Part shown: positions 8,323 to 16,393 of the stretch, one piece after another
How positions within the stretch are numbered: the first letter of the stretch is position 1
Layout of the letters: each line of letters opens with the position of its first letter
NCBI GenBank assembly: GCA_963667205.1
Contig: OY762959.1
Location: 186,001-250,000, forward strand
DNA from: CF-162 sp963667205
Lineage (GTDB): Bacteria > Chloroflexota > Dehalococcoidia > SM23-28-2 > RBG-16-64-32
Reading direction: 5' to 3'
Length of the DNA stretch: 64,000 nucleotides
The notes under the pieces: model-generated
The model's database searches: none
What the model saw: the letters and a program-made list of their open reading frames with translations, nothing else
Told to the model about the DNA's origin: nothing
Translations under genes and position numbers: made by a program

Positions 8323-9492
8323 TTGGACTTCTCTCAACGAATAGAAACTCTACCGCCCTACCTCTTCGCCGAGATCAGCAAGAAGATGGCGGAGAAGCGC
8401 GCCCAGGGCGTCGACGTCATCTCCTTCGGCATCGGCGACCCCGACCTGCCGACTCCCGACCGCCTGCTCGACGCCCTCAGAGAAGCCTCACGTGACCCCG
8501 CCAACCACCGCTACCCGGAGACGCAGGGCCTGCCGGAGCTGCGCCAGTCGATAGCCGGCTGGTACGACCGCCGCTTCGGCGTGACGCTGGACCCAGAAAC
8601 CGAAGTCCTGCCGCTGATCGGCGCCAAGGAAGGCATCGGGCACATCGCCCTCTGCTTCATCGACGCCGGCGACGTAGCGCTCGTCCCCGATCCCGGCTAC
8701 CCCGTGTACGCGGTCGGCACGCTGCTCATGGGCGGCGAGCCCTACTACCTGCCGCTCACGGAGGAGAACGACTTCCTCCCCGACCTCGACGCCATACCGG
8801 AGCCGGTCGCCCAGCGCGCGAAGGTGCTCTGGCTAAACTACCCGAACAACCCCACCGGCGCCGTCGCTGGCCTCGCCTTCTTCGAGCGCGCCGTGGCCTT
8901 CGCGAAGAAGCACGGCATCGCCGTCCTGCACGACGCCCCATACTCCGAGATCGCCTTCGACGGCTACCGCCCCGTGAGCCTCCTCCAGGCCGAAGGCGCC
9001 CGCGACGTTGGCGTCGAATTTCACTCGCTCTCCAAGTCCTACAACATGACCGGCTGGCGCATCGGGATGGCCGTCGGCAACGCAGCGATCGTGGACGCCC
9101 TGATGCGCGTCAAGTCCAACCTCGACTCCGGCGTCCCGCAGGCGATCCAGCACATGGCGATCGCTGCCCTTGACGGCCCGCAGGACTGCATCGCGGAGCA
9201 CAACGCCATCTACGCCCGCCGCCGCGATCGCCTCGCCGAAGCGCTCACGGGTCTCGGCCTTCGTCTGCGACCGCCGCGCGCCAGCCTCTACATCTGGGCG
9301 CTCGTCCCCGAAGGGATGACGAGCGTCCAGTTCGCCACCCGCCTCCTCGACGAGGCCGGCGTGGTCGTCACACCCGGCATCGGCTACGGCCCCTCCGGCG
9401 AAGGCTACGTGCGCCTCTCGCTCACCATCGCCGACGAGCAGCTGGAGGAAGGCGTCCGCCGCATGGAAAAACTCGCGACCTCCTGGCGCTAG
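8323..9492 (+). CDS. dapL: LL-diaminopimelate aminotransferase
   Basis: 389 residues of a fold-type I PLP enzyme. It makes LL-diaminopimelate directly from tetrahydrodipicolinate, for lysine and peptidoglycan. The PLP lysine is K238 in HSLSKSYNMTGWRIG. Other blocks are GIGDPDLPTP, HRYPETQGLPELR, WLNYPNNPTGA and HDAPYSEIAFDG. The TTG start at 8323 is supported by GGAGGG 7 bases upstream and by the MDFSQRIETLPPYLF opening typical of the family. An aspartate aminotransferase role cannot be excluded, but the length and motifs fit DapL. Confidence 0.88.
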   Translation: MDFSQRIETLPPYLFAEISKKMAEKRAQGVDVISFGIGDPDLPTPDRLLDALREASRDPANHRYPETQGLPELRQSIAGWYDRRFGVTLDPETEVLPLIGAKEGIGHIALCFIDAGDVALVPDPGYPVYAVGTLLMGGEPYYLPLTEENDFLPDLDAIPEPVAQRAKVLWLNYPNNPTGAVAGLAFFERAVAFAKKHGIAVLHDAPYSEIAFDGYRPVSLLQAEGARDVGVEFHSLSKSYNMTGWRIGMAVGNAAIVDALMRVKSNLDSGVPQAIQHMAIAALDGPQDCIAEHNAIYARRRDRLAEALTGLGLRLRPPRASLYIWALVPEGMTSVQFATRLLDEAGVVVTPGIGYGPSGEGYVRLSLTIADEQLEEGVRRMEKLATSWR

Positions 9493-9501
9493 CCAACGCA
9501 A

Positions 9502-9525
9502 AAGGCCGGGCACACGCCCGGCCTT
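9502..9525. terminator. Bidirectional intrinsic terminator between dapL and metE-like gene
   Basis: GGCCGGGC, loop ACAC, GCCCGGCC, flanked by AA on the left and TT on the right. The hairpin sits 10 bases after the dapL stop and 18 bases before the stop of the convergent gene, so it can serve both. Confidence 0.8.
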
Positions 9526-9543
9526 CGTGTCCGCTGTTGCGGT

Positions 9544-10587
9544 CTACTCGATCTCGAGTTCGCGCTTTATGTCGCGTACGGCCTCCACCATCACCTTCAG
9601 CTTCGCCTCGCTCTCCTCCACCGTGCGCGTCTTCAGGCCGCAGTCCGGCAGCACCCAGACGCGCTCCGGCGGGAAGAGCTCCAGCACGCGCCGCAGCCCG
9701 TCCTTAATCTCGTCCACCGTCTCGATAAACCGCGTGTGCGAATCCGTCACGCCCACGCCGATGTCCTTCGACTCGTCGTAGCCGTGCTCGCGCACCAGGT
9801 CGAGGTACTCGAAGTCGGTGTTCTTGAATGCGAGGTGTATCTGCTTCACCGGCAGCTTCTGCATCGGCTTCCAGATATCCTCTACCTCGCCATAGCAGAT
9901 GTGCGTGTGGAACTCGGCGTCGATCCCCTCGACCGTCAGCCTCATCGCCTCGGTCGCGCTCTCGAAGTCCGCATCCGGCCGCGTGTGAATCGCCGGCTCG
10001 TCGATCTGGATGTACCTTGCGCCCGCGGCCACCAGCTCCTCGACCTCGCGGCGGATCACCTTCGCCATCTCCATCACGGCATCGTGCCGCGTCGGATAGT
10101 GTTCGTTGAACGACCACTCCACCATCGTGTAGGCGCCTGTGAGCATCCCCTTGACGGGGCGATCGGTCAGGCCCTGGGCGTACTTCCACATCTCGACGGT
10201 CATCGGCCCCGGCCACTCCAGGCGGTCGTGGATGATCGGCTTGTGGTAGTAGCGATTTCCGTAGGAGCGCACGAGACCGCCGAGCTTCATCCCCTTGATC
10301 GGCAGCCCGCCCTTCTCGCCGGAGAAGTACGCAACCATGTCTCCGCGCTCCATCTCGCCGTGCACGAGGACATCCAGCCCGACTTTCTCCTGAGCGCGGA
10401 TCCAGTACTCCGTCGCCTTCTTCTCCAGCTTGTCCAGCTCGGCGCGGTCGATTTCGCCTTTGGCAAACGCCGATCGCGCCTTCGTCAGGTAGTCAGGCCG
10501 GCCGAAGCTGCCAACGGCCGTCGTCGTCAGTGCCGTGCTTGAGCTCACAGCTCCCGCGCCCTTCTCTTGCGTCTTCTCCACGACCAC
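9544..10587 (-). CDS. metE: Core methionine synthase (MetE C-terminal domain only)
   Basis: 347 residues, a lone MetE catalytic barrel without the N-terminal half of the classic 750-residue enzyme. The zinc ligands are visible: His and Cys in HTHICYGE, Glu downstream, and Cys in LPDCGLKTR. It has the substrate blocks TTTAVGSFGRP and YIQIDEPAIHTRPD. Dehalococcoides core-MetE enzymes of this type take the methyl group from a corrinoid protein rather than from methyltetrahydrofolate; that role here is inferred. The GTG start at 10585-10587 overlaps the TAG stop of the upstream paralogue by one base, so the two are co-translated. Confidence 0.85.
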   Translation of the reverse strand: MVVEKTQEKGAGAVSSSTALTTTAVGSFGRPDYLTKARSAFAKGEIDRAELDKLEKKATEYWIRAQEKVGLDVLVHGEMERGDMVAYFSGEKGGLPIKGMKLGGLVRSYGNRYYHKPIIHDRLEWPGPMTVEMWKYAQGLTDRPVKGMLTGAYTMVEWSFNEHYPTRHDAVMEMAKVIRREVEELVAAGARYIQIDEPAIHTRPDADFESATEAMRLTVEGIDAEFHTHICYGEVEDIWKPMQKLPVKQIHLAFKNTDFEYLDLVREHGYDESKDIGVGVTDSHTRFIETVDEIKDGLRRVLELFPPERVWVLPDCGLKTRTVEESEAKLKVMVEAVRDIKRELEIE

Positions 10588-11564
10588 TATGCCGCTACTC
10601 CTTCTGCCCGGCGGGCACCTTCCACCATCAGCTTCAGCTTCTCGAACGCCACCTCGCGCGGCAGGTACTCCAGGCCGCACGACGGGTTCACGTAGAGCCG
10701 CTCCGTCGGGACGGCGTCCGAAAGCCGCTTGATCGACTCCGTCACCTCTTCGGCCGACTCCAACCGCGTATTGCGCGCATCGACGATGCCGGCACCCAGC
10801 TTCTTCTGGAAGGTCGTAGACTTCAGCGCCTCCCAGTTCTCCGGTCCGGCCTTGAAGTCCAGCCCGATCACGTCGCAGGGCAGCTCCTGCATCTGCGGCA
10901 GAATGCCGGCGCAGTCGCCGAACCACGTATAGACTCCCGTCTCAGCGCCCGTGACACCGCTCAGCAGCCTCACGATCGCCTTGTCGAACGTCCCGTAGTC
11001 GTCCTTGTTGAACACGATTACCGGGTCGTTGACCTGGATGTGCTTGCACCCGGCGTCCGTCAGCGCGTGCACTTCGCCGCGCAGGGCCTCGGCGAAAGCC
11101 AGCGCCAGCTTCTCGCGGCTGCCGTCGTGCTTGTCCGCAGTGAGCGCCGCCAGCGTGTAGGGGCCGGGAACGATCGCCTTCACAGGCTGGCTGCTTCTCT
11201 CTTGCGCGAACCGCCAGGCCGGTGCCAGCACAGGCTCCTTGAACTTGATCGCGCCCGTGATCTCCGGCTGGCGGTAGTAGGTGTTAGTGTCCAGGTAGCG
11301 CTGCAGTCCGCCGATCTCGACACCGGCCATTCGCCGCGCCACGTACGTCTGGTCATCGTCCCAGCGCGCTTGGCCGTCCGTGACGACGTCGACGCTGGCC
11401 TCGATCTGCTCTTCGATGACCTCCGTGGTCACCTCATCCTCAACCGCCGCCAGTTCATCGTTCGAGAGGTCACCGCGATCGCGCTTGTTGATCGCGTTGC
11501 GCAGCCGGGCCGGTCGCGGCCGGTTGGGGATCTTCGGGTAGTTGCCAACGACGGTCGTCTGCAT
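10587..11564 (-). CDS. Second MetE-like barrel protein lacking the His-x-Cys zinc motif
   Basis: 325 residues, same barrel superfamily as the downstream gene and coupled to it. It starts MQTTVVGNYPKIPNRP and ends with VNPSCGLEYLPR, which keeps the final Cys. At the place of HxC it reads YTWFGDCAG, so the canonical first histidine is absent and the Cys is displaced. Archaeal MesA-type and other uncharacterised core-MetE relatives are alternatives. The pair may form one methyl-transfer complex, or this copy may use another methyl donor. Start is the ATG at 11562-11564 after GAGGAG. Confidence 0.75.
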   Translation of the reverse strand: MQTTVVGNYPKIPNRPRPARLRNAINKRDRGDLSNDELAAVEDEVTTEVIEEQIEASVDVVTDGQARWDDDQTYVARRMAGVEIGGLQRYLDTNTYYRQPEITGAIKFKEPVLAPAWRFAQERSSQPVKAIVPGPYTLAALTADKHDGSREKLALAFAEALRGEVHALTDAGCKHIQVNDPVIVFNKDDYGTFDKAIVRLLSGVTGAETGVYTWFGDCAGILPQMQELPCDVIGLDFKAGPENWEALKSTTFQKKLGAGIVDARNTRLESAEEVTESIKRLSDAVPTERLYVNPSCGLEYLPREVAFEKLKLMVEGARRAEGVAA

Positions 11565-11682
11565 GGTCTCCTCACTGAAAGCGGCTTGCCTGCGTCACTT
11601 GAGTTGCAGCCCACACCAGCCATACGGTCTGTAGAGCACGATTACGACTGCAGGAGCGGTTGATCTGATCGGCGCGGTGGCG

Positions 11683-11727
11683 CTTCAGATTAATGTGAAG
11701 GTTATCAGCGGCCCGGCGGCGGGTCAA
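11683..11727 (-). promoter_or_regulatory. Candidate promoter and operator of the metE-like pair
   Basis: On the minus strand TTGACC (11722-11727) and GATAAC (11701-11706) lie 15 bases apart, a short spacer. Immediately downstream, CTTCA and TGAAG arms (11683-11700) form an inverted repeat with 8 bases between. A repressor binding there would overlap the transcription start. I see no SAM or cobalamin riboswitch consensus in the leader up to the ATG at 11564. Confidence 0.3.
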
Positions 11728-11787
11728 CGCGCCAGACTCTTATTTAAGCACCTGCAAAATAAAAGCGCAAAGTAGTTGTTATTTCCC

Positions 11788-11818
11788 TTGACACACACTT
11801 GTTGTTAGTGCACGCTAA
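11788..11818 (+). promoter_or_regulatory. Candidate promoter and iron-box-like operator before FTR1 gene
   Basis: TTGACA at 11788-11793 is a perfect -35. Downstream, TTAG (11805-11808) and CTAA (11815-11818) form an inverted repeat with 6 bases between, shaped like the half sites of DtxR/IdeR operators. It ends 5 bases before the GTG start. No convincing -10 is seen, so the start site is uncertain. Confidence 0.35.
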
Positions 11819-11823
11819 TTCCC

Positions 11824-12675
11824 GTGATCTTCTCGCTCCTCGTCACCGCCCGCGAAGGCCTCGAGATGGCCCTCATCGTCACAATCCTCCTCGCCTACCT
11901 GCGATCGGTTGACCAGAAGCCACACTTCCGCGCCATCTGGATCGGCGTTGCCGCCGCCGCCGGCCTTTCGATCGCCTTCGGTGCCGGCCTGGAGATCGCC
12001 TCCCATGAGCTTGACGGCCGCCTCCTGGAGGGGTTTGAAGGCTTCACGATGCTCTTCGCCGTCGGCTTGCTGACGTGGATGCTCTTCTGGATGCGCAAAC
12101 AGGGCGCGGCGGTCTCCAGCGACCTTCGTCATAAGGTCGATTCCGCCCTCTCGACCGGCTCGGTGACGGCGTTGACGCTCCTCGCCTTCTCGGCGGTCGG
12201 CCGCGAAGGCCTCGAGACCGCCCTCTTCCTCTTCGCCGGCTCCGCTAACCACGGTACCGATCTCAACTTCGCCCTCGGCGGTGTCATCGGCTTCGGCGCG
12301 GCGGCCGCCGTCGGCATCGTCCTCTACTACAGCTCCTCTCGCCTTCCCATCCGCCACTTCTTCACCGCCTCCGGCGTCCTACTCATGGTCATCGCTGCCG
12401 GCCTCCTCACCAACGCCCTCACCGAGCTCCACGAAGCGACGGTCGTTAGCAACCTCGGCAGCCGCCCCTGGGATACCGAGCACCTGCTGCCCATGACCTC
12501 GGACCTCGGCAAGTTCCTGCACGCGCTATTCGGCTACGATTCCGCACCAGCCCTCAGCCAGATCGTCCTCTACTGGAGCTATCTGGGCGTCGTCGTAATC
12601 ACCTACCTGGCCTGGCCCCAGATCTCGTCTTTGCGACGAGCCCGCTCGCCCGCAAGGGCCCGCTCGACCACGTGA
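11824..12675 (+). CDS. efeU: FTR1/EfeU-family iron permease
   Basis: 283 residues with about seven membrane segments. The two REGLE motifs that bind iron in this family are at residues 10-14 (TAREGLEMAL) and 127-131 (VGREGLETAL). Length matches EfeU. It would import ferric iron after oxidation of Fe2+ by partner proteins. A cupredoxin-like lipoprotein gene follows within 40 bases and could play the EfeO-like role. GTG start at 11824. The basic tail (RRARSPARARS) is cytoplasmic. Confidence 0.92.
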   Translation: MIFSLLVTAREGLEMALIVTILLAYLRSVDQKPHFRAIWIGVAAAAGLSIAFGAGLEIASHELDGRLLEGFEGFTMLFAVGLLTWMLFWMRKQGAAVSSDLRHKVDSALSTGSVTALTLLAFSAVGREGLETALFLFAGSANHGTDLNFALGGVIGFGAAAAVGIVLYYSSSRLPIRHFFTASGVLLMVIAAGLLTNALTELHEATVVSNLGSRPWDTEHLLPMTSDLGKFLHALFGYDSAPALSQIVLYWSYLGVVVITYLAWPQISSLRRARSPARARSTT

Positions 12676-12712
12676 TCTCAGCATCCGCCACCCTGAGTCC
12701 CTGGAGGCCGCG

Positions 12713-13459
12713 ATCTCCCGCTTCACAATAGCCACGGGCCTGCTCGTCGGCGCACTCTTTCTCGCCGCCTGCGCCAGCGGCGGCGCGGGCGGGCGCCGTG
12801 TCGACGTCACCCAGACGGACAACGGCTGCTCGCCGACCGTGATCGAGGCGACGCCCGGCGAAAAGCTCGACCTTCGCGTCAAGAACGAGAGCAGCAAGCT
12901 CTACGAAATCGAGGGCATCGACGGCACCGACCTCGAAGAGGTCCTGATCCCCGAAGGCCGCGAGCGCTCTGTCGGCTTTAATGTCCCGCACGGCAGCGGC
13001 ACCTACAACGTCAAGTGCTACGTCCCCGGCGGCGTCTCCACTATCATCGAAATCCATGCCGGAGATGGTCCCACAGCAACCGGCACGACCGGCAGCGACG
13101 GCAGCGCCGGCGACGGCGATGGCGACCTCGGTCCCTCAGACACGACTGTCAGCGTCGGCCTCCGGGAATGGGAAGTCGACCTCCAGATCAACTCTGTCAC
13201 CGCTGGCGCCATCCGCTTCGACGCGACGAACGAGAGCACGACGATGGTCCATGAGCTGGCTGCCCTCAAGGTACAGGAGGACGGTGACTTTGAAGTAATG
13301 GGCGAAATCGAAGACCTGGACACCGGCAAGAGCGGCAGCATCGTCCTCGACCTGCCTACCGGCGACTAGCAGCTCGCCTGGGTCATCGTCCCCGGCGAAG
13401 CTGGCAGCAGCGTCGACCACTACCAGCAGGGAATGTGGACCGAGTTCACCGTCGAGTAG
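12713..13459 (+). CDS. Cupredoxin-like lipoprotein, odd start codon and in-frame amber stop
   Basis: Likely partner of the FTR1 permease: an exported lipoprotein with a hydrophobic signal and lipobox (ATGLLVGALFLAAC). Two related beta-sandwich domains follow: one around TDNGCSPTVIEATPGEKLDLRVKN to CYVPGG, and a second starting near SVGLREWEVDLQINSVTAGAIRF. No ATG, GTG or TTG precedes the signal in frame. GGAGG at 12703-12707 lies 5 bases before an ATC codon at 12713, the best start. The reading frame is cut by TAG at 13367-13369 where a Tyr would fit (LPTGD then QLAWVIVPGEAG), and continues openly to 13459 (GMWTEFTVE). The second domain has lost its copper ligands, or never had a full set. 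Confidence 0.7.
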
Positions 13460-13500
13460 ACCTCTGGCCGCCGCCGGCGGCCGACGCGCACAAAAAGATT

Positions 13501-13532
13501 CGAGCCGGAGGGCGAAAAACCCGTCCGGCTCG
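13501..13532 (+). terminator. Terminator-like hairpin after the iron uptake genes
   Basis: CGAGCCGGA pairs with TCCGGCTCG around a loop holding AAAAA, followed by ATTCATT. It lies 42 bases after the second stop of the cupredoxin gene. Confidence 0.6.
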
Positions 13533-13694
13533 ATTCATTAGCAGCGGGCGTGAGGGGGGGTGCTTACGCGCCGCTTTCTGCCCCTTAGGATATGGCCCGC
13601 CCGCACAGCGTGGGGTAAACGTCCAGTGAGCAGCGAGTAATAGTTGGGTGAACGCAGCCTGGGCCTGCCGTTCCTCCCCAGGCGCCACAACGAC
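13533..13694. other. Gene-free stretch between two hairpins, possible small RNA
   Basis: About 160 bases bounded by terminator-like hairpins with no coding frame that looks real. It is G/C-rich with several internal complementary segments. I could not match it to 6S, SRP or tmRNA consensus by eye. Calling it an RNA gene would be a guess. Confidence 0.2.
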
Positions 13695-13696
13695 AA

Positions 13697-13720
13697 GGAG
13701 CCGGCCACCTGGCCGGCTCC
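13697..13720 (+). terminator. Strong intrinsic terminator
   Basis: A perfect 10-base stem GGAGCCGGCC / GGCCGGCTCC with loop ACCT, followed by TTTATG. It ends any transcript arising from 13533-13694. Confidence 0.7.
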
Positions 13721-13841
13721 TTTATGATCTTGCGGGGCGGGAGGGGGTGTTACCGCACCGCTCTAACTGGTCCCCATCTTATGCCTGCGAGAATCGCCAT
13801 GGTTAAAGCCCGGTTACAGGCCGGAGTGGCTTCGGTTAGAG

Positions 13842-13871
13842 TTGCCAGCCTCTTCCTCACTGAGCTATGAT
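13842..13871 (+). promoter_or_regulatory. Candidate sigma-70 promoter of acetyltransferase gene
   Basis: TTGCCA (13842-13847) and TATGAT (13866-13871) are 18 bases apart, 27 bases before the ATG at 13898. Confidence 0.55.
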
Positions 13872-13897
13872 TTCGCTAGCTCGAAGGGAGATACGGA

Positions 13898-14476
13898 ATG
13901 TCTGAAGCACCTGTTCTCAGTCGCACATATCCCTGGACGACGACCTTCAACGGCACCGACATCACCTTCCGTCTCATGACGCCGGACGACCGCGACGAGA
14001 TCCTCGAGTTCGCCCGCTCGCTCCCCCCGGAAGACCTCGTCTTCCTCCGCACCGACATCACGCAGGAAGCCACCGTCGACTCCTGGATGAGCTACCTCGC
14101 CACCGGCCGCACCATCAGCCTCATCGCCCAAGTCGACGGGAACCTCGCCGGCTACGCCAGCATTCACCTCAACGAAGCGCTCTGGACCCGCCACGTCGGC
14201 GAAATGCGCGTCCTCATCTCCCCCGAGCGACGCGGCCTCGGCCTGGGCAAGCGCCTCACCAACGAGGCGTTCGGCATCGCCAAGGACCTCAAGCTGCGCA
14301 AGGTCACCGCCCAGATGGCGACAGACCAGCGGGGCGCCCGCGGCGTCTTCGAGCACCTCGGCTTTCGCCCGGAAGCCCTCCTCGCAGATCACGTCATGAC
14401 CCGCGACGGTCAGACAAACGACCTGCTCATCATGTCCTACGACGTCGTCGGCTTCTCCAACGACCTCAAGGCCTAG
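13898..14476 (+). CDS. GNAT-family N-acetyltransferase
   Basis: 192 residues. The GNAT core shows MRVLISPERRGLGLGKRLTNEAFGIA (acetyl-CoA pyrophosphate loop, R/Q-x-x-G-x-G/A type) and a C-terminal FEHLGFRPEALL. The DITFRLMTPDDRDEILEFAR opening is typical. Substrate is unknown. GAAGGGAG lies 8 bases before the ATG, and a good promoter is upstream. The gene is monocistronic, between a terminator and a gap. Confidence 0.88.
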   Translation: MSEAPVLSRTYPWTTTFNGTDITFRLMTPDDRDEILEFARSLPPEDLVFLRTDITQEATVDSWMSYLATGRTISLIAQVDGNLAGYASIHLNEALWTRHVGEMRVLISPERRGLGLGKRLTNEAFGIAKDLKLRKVTAQMATDQRGARGVFEHLGFRPEALLADHVMTRDGQTNDLLIMSYDVVGFSNDLKA

Positions 14477-14537
14477 CTGCCGCCCGGCGCCACTCCCCGC
14501 TGTGACTCCCGCCACACGCTCGCCTCATCACGGCGCG

Positions 14538-14543
14538 TATCAT
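14538..14543 (+). promoter_or_regulatory. -10-like TATCAT close to start codon
   Basis: TATCAT lies 10 bases before the ATG at 14554 with no ribosome binding site between, so the transcript would be nearly leaderless. No clear -35 is visible. Confidence 0.35.
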
Positions 14544-14553
14544 CTCGTCCCAG

Positions 14554-15381
14554 ATGGCCGCTACTGAGGACGTCACTCAGCTAAAGAAGATCGCCGAGGG
14601 CCGCGACGCCGAGATCTTCGAGTATGGCGACGGCCGCGCTCTCTGTCTCTTCCGAGGCGACCAGCCGTTGGAGCACGCGCAAGCGCAGGCGGCGATCCTA
14701 CAGGCGGCCGCGGACGCCGGCGTCCGCGTGCCGGCCGTTCACGGCGTGGAGACCGTCGACGGCCGCAACGGCCTTGTTCTCGAACGCATCGACGGCGACG
14801 ACCTGTTCGAGGTCATCGCCCGCAACCCCTGGCGCATCTTCAGCCTCTCCGGCCTCACAGGGCGACTCCAGGCGAACGTGCACGGACGGGCGGCGCCGCC
14901 GGCGCTGCCGCCCGTCCGTGAGAGGCATCGCGGCGCGATCGCCAGCTCGGGCGCGCCCCGGGAGTTCATCGACGCCGCGCTTAAGAGCCTCGACCGGCTG
15001 CCTGACGGCGATCGCCTGCTGCACGGCGACTTCCACCCCGGGAACATCATGCTCGGCGGTCAGGGCCCCGTCATCATCGACTGGACCGGCGTCTCCCGAG
15101 GCTTTCCCGAAGCCGACTTCGCCCGCTCGATGCTGATCCTCAACATCGGTGCACCACCACCGAACCTTCCGTTGCTCATCCGCTTCTTCGCCCTCTTCGC
15201 CCGCGCGCTCATGATCCGCACGTACAGCCGCACATACCGCAAGAGCATCGCCGTCGATCAGGATCTGTTCCGCGCCTGGCAGCTCCCGTCCGCTGTCGCT
15301 CGCATCGGCGACAACATCGCCGAAGAACGCGAGAAGCTCGACGAGCACATCCGCGAACTGATCGCCCGCGACGCCGCGTGA
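14554..15381 (+). CDS. Aminoglycoside phosphotransferase-fold kinase
   Basis: 275 residues. The APH/choline kinase catalytic loop LLHGDFHPGNIML and the metal-binding IDWTGVSRG are intact at about residues 153-180. The N-terminal lobe carries EIFEYGDGRALCLFRG and LERIDGDDLFEV. Such proteins phosphorylate small molecules; the substrate cannot be read from sequence, and resistance should not be assumed. Starts at the ATG at 14554. Confidence 0.8.
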   Translation: MAATEDVTQLKKIAEGRDAEIFEYGDGRALCLFRGDQPLEHAQAQAAILQAAADAGVRVPAVHGVETVDGRNGLVLERIDGDDLFEVIARNPWRIFSLSGLTGRLQANVHGRAAPPALPPVRERHRGAIASSGAPREFIDAALKSLDRLPDGDRLLHGDFHPGNIMLGGQGPVIIDWTGVSRGFPEADFARSMLILNIGAPPPNLPLLIRFFALFARALMIRTYSRTYRKSIAVDQDLFRAWQLPSAVARIGDNIAEEREKLDEHIRELIARDAA

Positions 15382-15412
15382 CCCAGACCAGCCGCCGCCG
15401 TATCCTCGAAGC

Positions 15413-16393
15413 GTGAGCAAGCTCAGAGGGCGCGCCCTGTCACTCGCCTTCGTCATTGCCGCGCTCTCGCTCGCGGCCTGCAGCGGCGGATCCAGCGAAA
15501 GTTCGCCGACACCGGCGTCATCGCCAACGACGGCAACGAGAACCGCGACACCCACACCCACGGCCTCCGCCACATCCACCGGGACGGCGACGGCGACGGC
15601 GGACGACACACCGGGGCAGACGACCGCACCTCCAGTTGAGACCCAACCAGCCACTAATACCGCCACTCCCTCGCCCGCCGTTACCATCCTCTCCCCCGTC
15701 GACAAGGACCACGCGCTCCCGGCCGACTACGTTCCCCCCGGCCTCGCAACGATCCCTAGCGCCTACCTCGCCCCGGGGTTCGGCGGCGAGCTTCGGGCGG
15801 AAGCCGTCGAAGCGCTCATCCGCCTGCTCGACGACGCCGACACCGCCGGCCACGACGTCCGCGCACGCTCCGCCTACCGCTCGTACGCGACGCAGGAGAC
15901 GACGTTCAACTATTGGGTCGGCCTCCTCGGCTACGACGAGGCTGTCCGCGTCAGCGCCATGCCCGGCCACAGCGAGCATCAGCTCGGCACGACCGTTGAC
16001 CTCACGTCAGCGGAAGTCGGCTGGGACCTGCTGGAGTCGTTCGGCCAGATCGCAGCGGGACAGTGGCTCGCCGCCAACGCGCACGACTACGGCTTCGCGC
16101 TCAGCTATCCGGAGGGCGCCGAGAACACCACCGGCTACTCTTACGAGCCCTGGCACTTCCGCTACCTCGGCACGTCAGAGGCCCAGGGCTGGAAGGCCAG
16201 CGGCCTTACGCTGAACCAATACCTGTTGGCCGTAGCGCCGGCTAGCCGCGGTCTTTCGTCTCGCCCCAGCCGTCCCAGTAAGTCACCTGCTCGACGGGGA
16301 TCCGCGCCCCCTGCCCGAACTTCCCCGTTGGCCAGCCCATCGGGATCAGGCACATCGTTTCGTAGCTTTCCGGCACGCCAAGCAGCTCCTTGA
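15413..16393 (+). CDS. M15-family D-alanyl-D-alanine carboxypeptidase lipoprotein
   Basis: 326 residues from a GTG start. A lipoprotein signal (IAALSLAACSGG) is followed by a Thr/Pro/Ala-rich linker to about residue 95. The VanY-like zinc peptidase domain has ARSAYRSYATQ, the zinc motif MPGHSEHQLGTTVDL, and EPWHFRYLG, with all metal ligands present. It would trim peptidoglycan stem peptides outside the membrane. The domain ends near NQYLLAV. The last 48 residues are Ser/Pro/Arg-rich and lie antisense to the end of the next gene, so the original stop was probably lost. Confidence 0.88.
   Translation: MSKLRGRALSLAFVIAALSLAACSGGSSESSPTPASSPTTATRTATPTPTASATSTGTATATADDTPGQTTAPPVETQPATNTATPSPAVTILSPVDKDHALPADYVPPGLATIPSAYLAPGFGGELRAEAVEALIRLLDDADTAGHDVRARSAYRSYATQETTFNYWVGLLGYDEAVRVSAMPGHSEHQLGTTVDLTSAEVGWDLLESFGQIAAGQWLAANAHDYGFALSYPEGAENTTGYSYEPWHFRYLGTSEAQGWKASGLTLNQYLLAVAPASRGLSSRPSRPSKSPARRGSAPPARTSPLASPSGSGTSFRSFPARQAAP

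Noticed and set aside
11565..11760. SAM or cobalamin riboswitch before the metE-like pair
   Set aside because: The leader lacks the conserved cores of these riboswitches by eye; only a short inverted repeat is visible.
12839..13369. Cupredoxin gene starting at the GTG at 12839
   Set aside because: This would remove the lipoprotein signal and the first strand, both plainly encoded upstream in the same frame.
14554..15381. Antibiotic resistance gene (aminoglycoside phosphotransferase)
   Set aside because: Only the general kinase fold is visible; the superfamily has many metabolic members, and nothing nearby suggests resistance.
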